The translations under genes were made by a program, and so were the position numbers. Source: Nocardiopsis gilva YIM 90087 (lineage in GTDB: Bacteria > Actinomycetota > Actinomycetes > Streptosporangiales > Streptosporangiaceae). From it: a stretch of DNA of 64,000 bases. Position 1 is the first letter of the stretch, and each line of letters begins with the position of its first letter. Of the stretch, positions 1-6,449 are shown piece by piece. The notes below the pieces were generated by a model. It was not told where the DNA came from and ran no database searches. It saw only the letters and a program-made list of their open reading frames with translations. The stretch covers positions 5,820,312 through 5,884,311 of the forward strand of contig NZ_CP022753.1 of assembly GCF_002263495.1 (NCBI RefSeq). Direction: 5' to 3'.

Positions 1-230
1 AGCTGGCGGCCGAGCGCATCGTCATCCTGGGGCAGACGGTGCCCGGCGTGACCGTCGACGACCTGGAGATCGGCCAGGAAGCGGAGTTGGCCGCGGGCGT
101 GCTGTACGCCGACGACGCGTGCGAGTACCTCATCTGGAAGTGGCGTCCGCTGCCCGGCCCCGCAGAGGGCGGGGGCGACGGCGTCGATGCCCGCACACGG
201 CCCCGGCCGGATGCGGGGCCGGGCCGATGA
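1..230 (+). CDS. OB-fold (DUF35-like) acyl-CoA-associated protein, C-terminal part
   Basis: The window opens inside this gene; the reading frame runs from base 3 to a TGA at 228-230. About 75 residues are visible, including VILGQTVPG, GQEAELAAGVLY and the terminal YLIWKWRP block, which is the usual ending of the OB-fold half of Zn-ribbon/OB-fold proteins that pair with thiolases or lipid-transfer proteins. A short polar tail rich in Gly, Arg and Pro follows. The stop overlaps the start of the thiolase gene by ATGA, so the two are translationally coupled and probably form one acyl-CoA condensing or cleaving complex. The N-terminal zinc ribbon expected for the family would lie outside the window. 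The family call rests on a short fragment plus the partner gene. Confidence 0.7.
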   Translation, partial: LAAERIVILGQTVPGVTVDDLEIGQEAELAAGVLYADDACEYLIWKWRPLPGPAEGGGDGVDARTRPRPDAGPGR

Positions 231-1417
231 CCGCCGCCGACGTCGCCGTCGCGGGCACCGGCATGCACCCGTGGGGAAAGTGGGGCCGCGGTTTCGTCGA
301 ATACGGCGTCACCGCCGCTCGAGCGGCCCTCGCCGACGCCGGCATCGAGCACACCGACGTCGGCTTCATCGCCGGAGCCTGCACCATCCGCAACGGTTAC
401 CCCGGGTTCGTGGCCGGGGCCACGTTCGCCCAGGCGCTCGGCTGGAGCGGCGCGCAGATCGCCAGCTGCTACGCGGCGTGCGCGAGTGGCGCGCAGGCCA
501 TCGCCGTCGCCCGCGCGCAGATCTTGGCCGGGCTGTGCGACGTCGCCCTGGTCATCGGCTCGGACTCCGCGCCCAAGGGCTTCTTCGCGCCCGTCTCCGG
601 GGACCGCCCGGACGACCCCGACTGGCTCCGCTTCCGTCTCCTGGGCGCGACCAACCCGGCCTACTTCGCGCTGGCGGCTCGGCGCCGTATGGCGCTGTAC
701 GGCTCCACTTCGGCCGATTTCGCCCGGGTGAAGGTGAAGAACGCGGGCCATGGGGCGGCCAATCCCAACGCGCGCTACCGCGCGAAGGTCACCGAGGAGG
801 ACGTGCTCGCGTCCCCGATCGTGGCCGACCCGCTGCGGCTGCTGGACATCTGCGCGACCAGCGACGGGGCGGCCGCTCTGGTTCTGACCGGGGTGGACCA
901 CGCGCGCCGACGCCAGCGGCGGCCGGTACGCCTCAGCGCCGTCGCCACGGTCACGCCGCGCTTTCCGAACCACCTTCTGGAAATACCGAACTTCGCCACC
1001 GATTCCTGCCTCGTTCTCAACCCACCCGAGACGCCATTTCGCGCCTCCATCGCACAGGCCGCCTACGAACAGGCCGGGGTGGGGCCGGAGGATCTCGATC
1101 TGGCCGAGGTGTATGACCTGTCGACCGCCCTGGAACTGGACTGGTACGAGGACATCGGGCTGTGCCCGGTCGGGGACGCCGAGGGATTGTTGCGCGACGG
1201 CGCGACGGAGATCGGCGGGCGCATCCCGGTCAATCCCAGCGGCGGACTCGCGAGTTTCGGTGAGGCGGTCCCCGCGCAGGCGATCGCCCAGGTATACGAA
1301 ATCACCCGACAATTGCAGGGGCGGGCCGACGACCGCCAGGTGCGCCCCGCACGCGTCGGAATCGCGGTGAATCAGGGCCTTTTCGGGCACGGCTCCGCGG
1401 TCGTCCTCCGACGGTGA
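227..1417 (+). CDS. Thiolase / SCP-x type lipid-transfer acyltransferase
   Basis: A 396-residue protein of the thiolase superfamily, likely to cleave or condense acyl-CoA thioesters. The nucleophile block CYAACASGAQAI (residues 81-92) has the reactive Cys at about 85, and the C-terminal NQGLFGHGSAVV carries the conserved His-containing loop. The NPSGG motif in the last third also fits the family. The ATG at 227 overlaps the upstream stop by ATGA, which decides the start; longer upstream reading in this frame is low-complexity. Pairing with a DUF35-type OB-fold protein is typical of actinobacterial lipid or aromatic acid degradation modules, where the small protein is needed for activity. The exact substrate cannot be read from the sequence. 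Confidence 0.85.
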   Translation: MTAADVAVAGTGMHPWGKWGRGFVEYGVTAARAALADAGIEHTDVGFIAGACTIRNGYPGFVAGATFAQALGWSGAQIASCYAACASGAQAIAVARAQILAGLCDVALVIGSDSAPKGFFAPVSGDRPDDPDWLRFRLLGATNPAYFALAARRRMALYGSTSADFARVKVKNAGHGAANPNARYRAKVTEEDVLASPIVADPLRLLDICATSDGAAALVLTGVDHARRRQRRPVRLSAVATVTPRFPNHLLEIPNFATDSCLVLNPPETPFRASIAQAAYEQAGVGPEDLDLAEVYDLSTALELDWYEDIGLCPVGDAEGLLRDGATEIGGRIPVNPSGGLASFGEAVPAQAIAQVYEITRQLQGRADDRQVRPARVGIAVNQGLFGHGSAVVLRR

Positions 1418-1429
1418 TCACAAAGGCGA

Positions 1430-1487
1430 GAGGATCCCCCGGCCCACCCCGGTGCGGGGAAAGGCGCGGGGAATCCTCCCTTTCTTT
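1430..1487. terminator. Hairpin terminator between convergent genes
   Basis: The outer stem pairs GAGGATCCCC (1430-1439) with GGGGAATCCTC (1468-1478), closing over an inner GC-rich stem, followed by CCCTTTCTTTC. It sits between the end of the thiolase gene and the end of the minus-strand small-protein array and could serve both strands. Confidence 0.6.
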
Positions 1488-1547
1488 CGAATCTCGGCGC
1501 TGACTACGGCGACTAGGTCACGGCCGCCGCGTCACCCAACTACCTGA

Positions 1548-1847
1548 TTAGTAGTGGTGGCCGTGGTGGTGATGGCCGTGGTGGCCGTGGTGGTGGCCGT
1601 GGTGGTGGCCGTGGTGGTGGCCCTTGTGCTTCTCAACATTCGTGTTGATCGGGCCGTTGGTGCAGTGGCCGGTGTGCTGCGGCGACGCGATCGGAATCGC
1701 GAGGATGTTGGCGTTGCAGAGCTGAATTGGAATCAGCTGCAGGTTGTTGTTGGCCGTGTAGCCGTCGGCGTGAGCGGGCGTCCCCATCATCAGGGCGCTC
1801 ATGGCGGCCCCGGCCACGAGGGCACCCGCAGCGAACTTGCGCAGCAT
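1548..1847 (-). CDS. Secreted small protein with chaplin-like core and His-rich tail (copy 4)
   Basis: A 99-residue preprotein. Residues 1-28 form a Sec signal peptide ending in TPAHA-D. The mature part begins with ANNNLQLIPIQLCN, a short hydrophobic stretch (ILAIPI), SPQHTGHCTNGP, then the tail NVEKHKGHHHGHHHG continuing to a final HHY. The tail after the EK holds 18 histidines, the most of the four copies. Two cysteines 18 residues apart, flanked by Asn-rich and beta-prone hydrophobic segments, recall the chaplin domain of aerial hyphae (two Cys about 18 apart), although the sequence is not a standard chaplin. The expected location is extracellular or cell wall, with possible Zn, Ni or Cu binding by the tail; function is inferred only. 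It is last in a four-gene tandem array. Confidence 0.8.
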   Translation of the reverse strand: MLRKFAAGALVAGAAMSALMMGTPAHADGYTANNNLQLIPIQLCNANILAIPIASPQHTGHCTNGPINTNVEKHKGHHHGHHHGHHHGHHGHHHHGHHY

Positions 1848-1867
1848 TGTGGAGCTCCTTACCAGAA

Positions 1868-2164
1868 TCAGTAGTGGTGACCGTGGTGACCGTGGTGGCC
1901 GTGGTGGTGGCCGTGGTGACCGTGGTGGTGGCCCTTGTGCTTCTCAACGTTCGCGTTGATCGGGCCGTTGGTGCAGTTGTGGGTGTGCTGCGGCGAGAAG
2001 ACCGGGATGCCGAGCAGGATGTTGGAGTTGCAGAGCTGGACCGGAATCAGCTGCAGGTTGTTGTTGGTCTGATGGCCGCCGTCTGCGTGAGCAGGCGCGG
2101 CGGACAGCACCGCGCCCATCGCAGCGCCAGCGACCAGGCCGGCGATACCAAGTTTGCGAAGCAT
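1868..2164 (-). CDS. Secreted small protein with chaplin-like core and His-rich tail (copy 3)
   Basis: A 98-residue preprotein paralogous to its neighbours. The signal peptide MLRKLGIAGLVAGAA ends at SAAPAHA-D. The core reads TNNNLQLIPVQLCNSNILLG, then SPQHTHNCTNGPINANVEK, and the tail is made of GHH and GHHH units with 15 histidines, ending HHY. It lies 20 bp upstream of copy 4 and 8 bp downstream of copy 2, so co-transcription is likely. The two core cysteines are conserved in all four copies and could form a disulfide outside the cell, as proposed for two-Cys chaplins. No catalytic motif is present. Confidence 0.8.
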   Translation of the reverse strand: MLRKLGIAGLVAGAAMGAVLSAAPAHADGGHQTNNNLQLIPVQLCNSNILLGIPVFSPQHTHNCTNGPINANVEKHKGHHHGHHGHHHGHHGHHGHHY

Positions 2165-2172
2165 GTGTTCCC

Positions 2173-2439
2173 CTAGTAGTAACCGTGGTGCTTGTGGTGG
2201 CCGTGGTGCTTGTGCTTCTCAACGTTCACGTCGATCGGCCCGTTGGTGCAGTGGCCGGTGTGCTGCGGCGAGAAGATCGGCACGGCGATCACGGCGTTGA
2301 GGTTGCACGCCTGGATCGGAACCAGTTGCAGGTTGTTGTTGGCCTGAGAGCCGTCCTGCGCGTAGGCAGGAGCGGCGGCCATAACTGCGCCCATCGCAGC
2401 GCCGGCGACTAGGCCGGCGATTCCCAGCTTCTGAAGCAT
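2173..2439 (-). CDS. Secreted small protein with chaplin-like core and His-rich tail (copy 2)
   Basis: An 88-residue preprotein. The ATG at 2439 is chosen because GAAGGAA lies just upstream on the minus strand and a signal peptide (MLQKLGIAGLVAGAA ... APAYA-Q) starts there; the same frame extends further upstream but is out of frame with copy 1 and low-complexity. The core is ANNNLQLVPIQACNLN with a hydrophobic AVIAVPI segment, then SPQHTGHCTNGPIDVNVEK. The tail KHKHHGHHKHHGYY is short (seven His) and contains Lys, unlike the nearly pure His/Gly tails of copies 3 and 4. Confidence 0.78.
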   Translation of the reverse strand: MLQKLGIAGLVAGAAMGAVMAAAPAYAQDGSQANNNLQLVPIQACNLNAVIAVPIFSPQHTGHCTNGPIDVNVEKHKHHGHHKHHGYY

Positions 2440-2455
2440 GGGGTTCCTTCCTGAG

Positions 2456-2725
2456 TCAGTAGTGGTAACCGTGGTGCTTGCCGTGGTGGCCGTGGTGCTT
2501 GTGCTTGTCGACGTTCGCGTTGATCGGGCCGTTGGTGCAGTGGCCAGTGGTCTGCGGCGAAGCGATCGGCACACCCAGCAGGATGTTGGAGTTGCAGAGC
2601 TGGATCGGCAGCACCTGGAGGTTGTTGTTGGTCTGAGAGCTGCCATCCGCGTGAGCAGGCGCGGCCATGAACAACGCGCCCATTAGCGCGCCCGCCGCGA
2701 AGCCCGCGGAAACGAGCCTTTTCAT
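2456..2725 (-). CDS. Secreted small protein with chaplin-like core and His-rich tail (copy 1, first in array)
   Basis: An 89-residue preprotein and the promoter-proximal member of the array. The signal peptide (MKRLVSAGFAAGALMGALFM ... APAHA-D) differs most from the others. The core is TNNNLQVLPIQLCNSNILLG, then SPQTTGHCTNGPINANVDK, and the tail KHKHHGHHGKHHGYHY has eight His. The hydrophobic Val/Ile/Leu-rich segment between the cysteines is short and beta-prone, which suggests surface assembly; that is inference. A candidate sigma-A-type promoter lies 85-115 bp upstream. The intergenic DNA here is AT-rich compared with the rest of the window. Confidence 0.8.
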   Translation of the reverse strand: MKRLVSAGFAAGALMGALFMAAPAHADGSSQTNNNLQVLPIQLCNSNILLGVPIASPQTTGHCTNGPINANVDKHKHHGHHGKHHGYHY

Positions 2726-2809
2726 GTCGGATCCCCCGAATTAAATAAGCGATGCTACTGAGAATAAGGGCACCCACACAGGCACCCCTTGATGCGGTGG
2801 ACGTCGGCA

Positions 2810-2839
2810 ATCATCATCCGAAGCCAAGAGTTTTGTCAA
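2810..2839 (-). promoter_or_regulatory. Candidate promoter of the His-tailed protein array
   Basis: On the minus strand a consensus -35 TTGACA (2834-2839) is followed after 18 bp by GATGAT (2810-2815), a 4/6 match to the -10 consensus. Transcription would start near 2803, giving a leader of roughly 80 nt before copy 1. Read from sequence only. Confidence 0.45.
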
Positions 2840-3355
2840 CGCCAAAACGGGGAAATCCAAATGTCCATTTCATCCGTTCAGTGATGGTTGGAGAAGGAAA
2901 TCACTTATCACACCGTGGTCCATTGACGAATCTTTTAGATATTCATTTACCGCACTCTATAAAACACCTTTAATCAAGGCGGATTCGGACTTGGCGGACG
3001 CCTTCCAGCACATGATTCGTACGTTGCCGACCCCGCCCGACGGATCAGAATCCCCTCAGGAAATCGGCGTGTCGCAGATCGGTATCTCGATACCCGGCAG
3101 AGCCCCGCGAGTGAGAAACAGTGACGGCATGGCATCCGTGCCCCGGTGACAGATGGCCCACATCCGCGACGAGCGTCGGCGTGTCCCCCACGGAAGGCAC
3201 CCGCTCCCAGCGGCAGCCGAGCACGGGCCGCAACCGACGGAGACGGCGGAGAGGAACGAGGAACACGGCGGAGCACGACCACCGGCGCGGCCACGGACGT
3301 CACCGCGAACGGCCTTCGCGTCCGGCCCGACCGGAGGAGCCCCGACAAACACAAA
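2840..3355. other. AT-rich intergenic stretch, no gene seen
   Basis: About 500 bp between the array promoter and the next terminator. The part 2840-2975 is unusually AT-rich for this genome (for example ATCTTTTAGATATTCATTTA near 2931). The rest returns to normal composition. Open frames across it show no ribosome site, no recognisable domain and unnatural Arg/Pro-rich composition, so none is annotated. Confidence 0.5.
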
Positions 3356-3395
3356 AGCGCTCCTCGACCAGCACATACGCTGGTCAAGGAGCGCT
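3356..3395 (-). terminator. Strong hairpin terminator downstream of the 69-residue membrane protein
   Basis: Two 17-nt arms (3356-3372 and 3379-3395, one mismatch) enclose a 6-nt loop. On the minus strand the stem is followed by TTTTGTGTTTG. It ends the transcript of the small membrane gene; the plus-strand side has a short T run (CTTTC) too. Confidence 0.75.
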
Positions 3396-3492
3396 TTCGG
3401 CGCAGCGACGCCGTCGGTGTCACATCGTCGGCGCGTATTCGACGCAAGTGATGACTTCTGCCCTGCTCCGAGCCCGCCCGCCCGGACTTCGC

Positions 3493-3702
3493 TCAGGACT
3501 CCTGGCCACGCCGACGGCGGCGGGCGTTGGCACCGAACACGGCGCCGATGACCCCGCAGGCCAGGATCACGAATGCCACGCCGGGGATCTGGGCGGCGCC
3601 GTCGAAGAATTCTCCGTTGGCGAAGCCGACCATCACGACAACGACGAGAAGGCTGACGGCGGCTTGGTCACTGATGCGGATCGGCGCGGACTTCGCGGAC
3701 AC
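3493..3702 (-). CDS. Small two-helix membrane protein, unknown function
   Basis: A 69-residue protein beginning at a GTG (3700-3702) with GGAGG 7 nt upstream. Two hydrophobic helices are visible, AAVSLLVVVVMVGFANG (about 14-30) and VAFVILACGVIGAVFGA (about 42-58), followed by a basic Arg-rich C-terminus (NARRRRRGQES), so both ends are probably cytoplasmic. It is flanked by two strong terminators and lies directly downstream of tRNA-Tyr, making it a single-gene unit. No family name can be assigned from sequence. Confidence 0.7.
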   Translation of the reverse strand: MSAKSAPIRISDQAAVSLLVVVVMVGFANGEFFDGAAQIPGVAFVILACGVIGAVFGANARRRRRGQES

Positions 3703-3811
3703 GTAGGACCTCCGGACAAATCGAGGGTTGGAGCCATCGGCACTTGTACCATGTCCGCTTCGCGCCCCCGTGCGGTGCCGGTGCGGCGTCGTCGGGCACA
3801 GCCGTACGACA

Positions 3812-3852
3812 CGAAAACGCCCCCTGACCGCACATGCTGGTCAGAGGGCGTT
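3812..3852 (-). terminator. Terminator downstream of tRNA-Tyr
   Basis: On the minus strand AACGCCCTCTGACC pairs with GGTCAGGGGGCGTT, followed by TTCGTGTCG. It begins 10 bases beyond the tRNA 3' end. The loop region shares ACCAGC and ATGTGC with the terminator at 3356-3395. Confidence 0.7.
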
Positions 3853-3861
3853 CTCCGTGGG

Positions 3862-3943
3862 TGGCAGGTGTAGGGTTCGAACCTACGTAGGCTGAGCCGG
3901 CGGTTTTACAGACCGCTCCCTTTGGCCACTCGGGCAACCTGCC
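3862..3943 (-). tRNA. tRNA-Tyr (GUA)
   Basis: Read on the minus strand, the 82-nt sequence starts GGCAGGT and ends ACCTGCC plus an A discriminator, giving a perfect 7-bp acceptor stem. The anticodon loop CTGTAAA holds GTA. A long variable arm (class II, as in bacterial Tyr tRNAs) precedes the T arm GTAGG-TTCGAAC-CCTAC. CCA is not encoded. A hairpin terminator follows. Confidence 0.95.
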
Positions 3944-4209
3944 TGGGATGCGGCGACGTGGTGTCGCGGCGCATGAATGAGGATAGCGGACATGTGGCGC
4001 GGACACGAAATCGAAAACCTCGCGGGCGTTTGGGACGGCGTTCGGCATGCTGTCAGGACGCTCGGGCCGCCACGCGGCTAAGCTCTGTCTCTGCCGCAGC
4101 CGGACGACATGGCCGTCGCGGACCGGCTGCGTCGACAACTCCCGTCGGGTGCCCTGCGGGGCGGGCCCGAAGGTCGTCTGCCAACCGTCTCTCAAAGGTG
4201 TGAACACAC

Positions 4210-4707
4210 GTGGCCGCTGAGTCCAGTTTCGACGTCGTATCCAAGCTCGACCGCCAGGAGGTCGACAACGCGCTGAACCAGACCGGCAAGGAACTCTCCC
4301 AGCGCTTCGATTTCAAGGGGACCGGTGCCACCATCACCTGGTCGGGAGAGCAGGGCGTGGAGGTCCGCGCCAACTCCGAGGAGCGCGTCAAGGCCGCCTT
4401 CGAGGTGTTCAAGGAGAAGCTGATCAAGCGGAACGTCTCGCTCAAGGTCCTCGACCCGGCGGACGAGCCGAAGATCTCCGGCAAGGAGTACCGCCTCCCG
4501 GTCGCCCTCAAGGAGGGCATCTCCACCGAGGACGGCAAGAAGATCTCCAAGATCATCCGCGACGAGGGCCCCAAGGGCATCAAGGCCCAGATCCAGGGCG
4601 ACGAGCTGCGGGTCAGCTCCAAGAAGAAGGACGACCTGCAGTCGGTCATCAACCTGCTCAAGGAGAAGGACCTCGACCTGGCCCTCCAGTTTGTGAACTA
4701 CCGGTAG
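4210..4707 (+). CDS. YajQ family nucleotide-binding protein
   Basis: A 165-residue protein starting at GTG with AAAGG upstream. It begins [20 protein letters not shown] and contains the repeated alpha/beta ferredoxin-like folds typical of Yaj[11 protein letters not shown] in the first half, [30 protein letters not shown] and [12 protein letters not shown] in the second, ending LALQFVNYR. Length and all hallmark blocks match the family. YajQ proteins bind nucleotides and RNA, and some members bind cyclic di-GMP and modulate transcription; which applies here is unknown. The gene is divergent from tRNA-Tyr and convergent with the HtpX gene. Confidence 0.93.
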   Translation: MAAESSFDVVSKLDRQEVDNALNQTGKELSQRFDFKGTGATITWSGEQGVEVRANSEERVKAAFEVFKEKLIKRNVSLKVLDPADEPKISGKEYRLPVALKEGISTEDGKKISKIIRDEGPKGIKAQIQGDELRVSSKKKDDLQSVINLLKEKDLDLALQFVNYR

Positions 4708-4840
4708 TCAGGCGGTCCGCGGCCTGCTCGCCCCTCTCGGTCCGGGCGGGCCGCTCGTATTTCTCTCCCTAGCTCTCTCCTGCTCGTCCGCTCCGGACCG
4801 GCCTGCCGACCCTCCCCTCGCGTTCGCGCGGGTTCACGAG

Positions 4841-5710
4841 TCAGTCGAGTCCCCAGCCGCCGTCCACGGCCATGCGCCGCAGGCGGCGGATGCGCTCGCG
4901 CGTGGGCGGGTGCACAGCGAAGACGCGGCTCATTCCCTGCGGCGGGAACGGGTGGGCGATCATCAGGTGAGCAGACGCGAGCAGCCGCCCCTCGGTGGGG
5001 AGGGGGTGGGTCCGGGTGCCCACCTCGATCTTGCGGAGGGCGTTGGCGAGGCCGATCGGGTCTCCGGTGAGGCGCGCCGCGGCCTCGTCGGCGCAGTGCT
5101 CCCGACCCCGTGTGACGGCGATCCGGATCACCAGTGCGGCGGCCGGGCCGAGAACCAGGAAGAGCAGCCCGCTCAGCAGGCTCGGCACATCCTCGTCCTC
5201 GGAATCGCCCAGCGGCAGCAGCAAGGCCAGGGCGGTCATCGACGTGATGATCGCGGCCAGTGTCGCCGCGACCGAGCAGACGACCGTGTCGCGATTGCGC
5301 ACGTGCGCCAGCTCGTGCGCGATGACCCCGCGCAGCTCCCGCTCGTTGAGCAGGCGGAGCAGTCCGGTGGTGCAGCAGATGACGGCCCGGCGCGGCCCGC
5401 GTCCCGTAGCGAAGGCGTTCGGCGCCGGTGTCGGCGACAGATAGAGCCGCGGCATCGGCTGGCGTGCCTCGGTGGCCAGCTCCCGCACGATCCGGTAGAG
5501 CTCCGGCCGCTCGATCTCGCTGATGGGGCGCGCGCGCATGGCACGCAGCGCCATGGAGTCGCCGAAGAACAGCACCAGGCCGTTCATCACGATCACCAGG
5601 ACGACTCCGAGCTGCAGCCCCTGCGCTCCCGCGAACGCCCAGCCGCCGATGACGACCAGCACCGATAGCCCGACGAGAAGGCACGCCGCGCGGATCGTGT
5701 TGCGGTACAC
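4841..5710 (-). CDS. htpX: M48 (HtpX-like) membrane metalloprotease
   Basis: A 289-residue integral membrane protease. Two N-terminal helices (about residues 9-28 and 33-50) precede the zinc site HELAH at 132-136; the downstream GREHCADEAAARLTG supplies the third ligand Glu. Two more hydrophobic segments follow the active site (VCSVAATLAAIITSM and LLSGLLFLVLGPAAALVI). This layout fits HtpX, which degrades misfolded membrane proteins. The GTG at 5710 is preferred because GGAGG lies upstream; a start 26 codons earlier would add a basic stretch unlike the family. The gene is convergent with yajQ and divergent from korAB. Confidence 0.88.
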   Translation of the reverse strand: MYRNTIRAACLLVGLSVLVVIGGWAFAGAQGLQLGVVLVIVMNGLVLFFGDSMALRAMRARPISEIERPELYRIVRELATEARQPMPRLYLSPTPAPNAFATGRGPRRAVICCTTGLLRLLNERELRGVIAHELAHVRNRDTVVCSVAATLAAIITSMTALALLLPLGDSEDEDVPSLLSGLLFLVLGPAAALVIRIAVTRGREHCADEAAARLTGDPIGLANALRKIEVGTRTHPLPTEGRLLASAHLMIAHPFPPQGMSRVFAVHPPTRERIRRLRRMAVDGGWGLD

Positions 5711-6102
5711 GACGACTGCGCCCTCCTTCGCTCTCCGGTCCCTCTCCAGGCCCGTCCACCCATTCGAACGCGCAAGTCGTGGCCCCACGTTCCCGTCGTA
5801 GCGGGATGAACGTCACCACCGGATGGGAAAAGGAGCCAGATAAGCCCCGGAAGAGGGCGATAAGGGAAGAACCGGGCCACCAGGCGGGGCGGGATCCCAT
5901 CGGCTGTCAGCGGATCTGGCGTCCTCTGCTCGGCCCTGCTCGCCCTTCCCTCGTCCAGCCGAAGACCGGCCGGAAAAGCACCGCGGGCCCGCCGCAGCCT
6001 GCCCCCGTGACCTCGGTCCACCCCTACCGGGACCCCGGCGGCCCAGCACAACTAGGGGTGTGATCTACCCCACCACTCCCCACTCGCCCGAGAAGGACGA
6101 CC
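5711..6102. other. Intergenic region between htpX and the korAB leader
   Basis: About 390 bp separating divergent transcription units. It must hold the htpX promoter, but no clear -35/-10 pair could be singled out. No coding frame with a ribosome site or recognisable protein was seen. Confidence 0.4.
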
Positions 6103-6108
6103 TATAGT
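6103..6108 (+). promoter_or_regulatory. -10 element (TATAGT) of a leaderless transcript
   Basis: TATAGT ends 6 nt before a GTG at 6115, the geometry of leaderless actinobacterial transcripts in which the G of the start codon is +1. No consensus -35 is visible, which is common for such promoters. Confidence 0.5.
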
Positions 6109-6114
6109 GCAAGA

Positions 6115-6213
6115 GTGGTTCGTATCACGTTGATCGCCCAGCCGGCGGCGCCGCTCGTCGGCCGTCCGCTCCTGGACACCGTCCGCACCGCCGGGGTGAT
6201 GTGTCGCCCCTAA
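6115..6213 (+). CDS. Putative 32-residue leader peptide ahead of korAB
   Basis: A short frame starts at GTG directly after a TATAGT box and runs to TAA. It encodes MVRITLIAQPAAPLVG followed by a second half ending GVMCRP. There is no ribosome site, consistent with leaderless translation. Short leaderless peptides ending in Cys-containing motifs are known in actinobacteria as attenuators that sense cysteine supply; the ending here is similar in style, but whether this one regulates korAB is inference. A 236-bp gap containing a hairpin separates it from korA. Confidence 0.45.
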   Translation: MVRITLIAQPAAPLVGRPLLDTVRTAGVMCRP

Positions 6214-6399
6214 CCCTGCGCGGCCCGCCCCGCGCCGAGTCCCGAGAATGGCGCGGAATCGCGGACCGCTGCCGCGCGCGGATCCCGCTCCCGGTAGTCC
6301 ATCGGTGCTGGTAAAGCGATCGCGGCCGTGATATCCAACGCGTTCCGCCCACCCAGGCGACCGGTCCCCCGCCCAGGGGCGAGAACTGAGGCAATCAGT

Positions 6400-6437
6400 G
6401 AGCCGCCACCCCCGTATGCGGTGGCTCCCCAAGGAGG
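6400..6437 (+). promoter_or_regulatory. Hairpin abutting the korA ribosome binding site
   Basis: GAGCCGCCAC (6400-6409) pairs with GCGGTGGCTC (6418-6427) with one wobble and one mismatch. The strong AAGGAGG ribosome site of korA follows at 6431-6437, 12 nt before its GTG. The hairpin could modulate access to the ribosome site or end leader transcription. Confidence 0.4.
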
Positions 6438-6449
6438 TCGGCGATCTCA

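Noticed and set aside
1554-2176. Plus-strand Val-rich open frames opposite the His-tailed genes
   Set aside because: They are antisense to the His-rich tails (CAC becomes GTG), with no start signals.
1548-2540. Repetitive GGC-CAC-CAC tracts considered as a CRISPR array or tandem-repeat locus
   Set aside because: The tracts are codons of the histidine tails in four separate genes; there are no unique spacers or constant repeats.
3121-3873. 250-codon plus-strand frame over the small membrane gene and tRNA-Tyr
   Set aside because: It runs through a tRNA gene and two terminators and has no recognisable domain.
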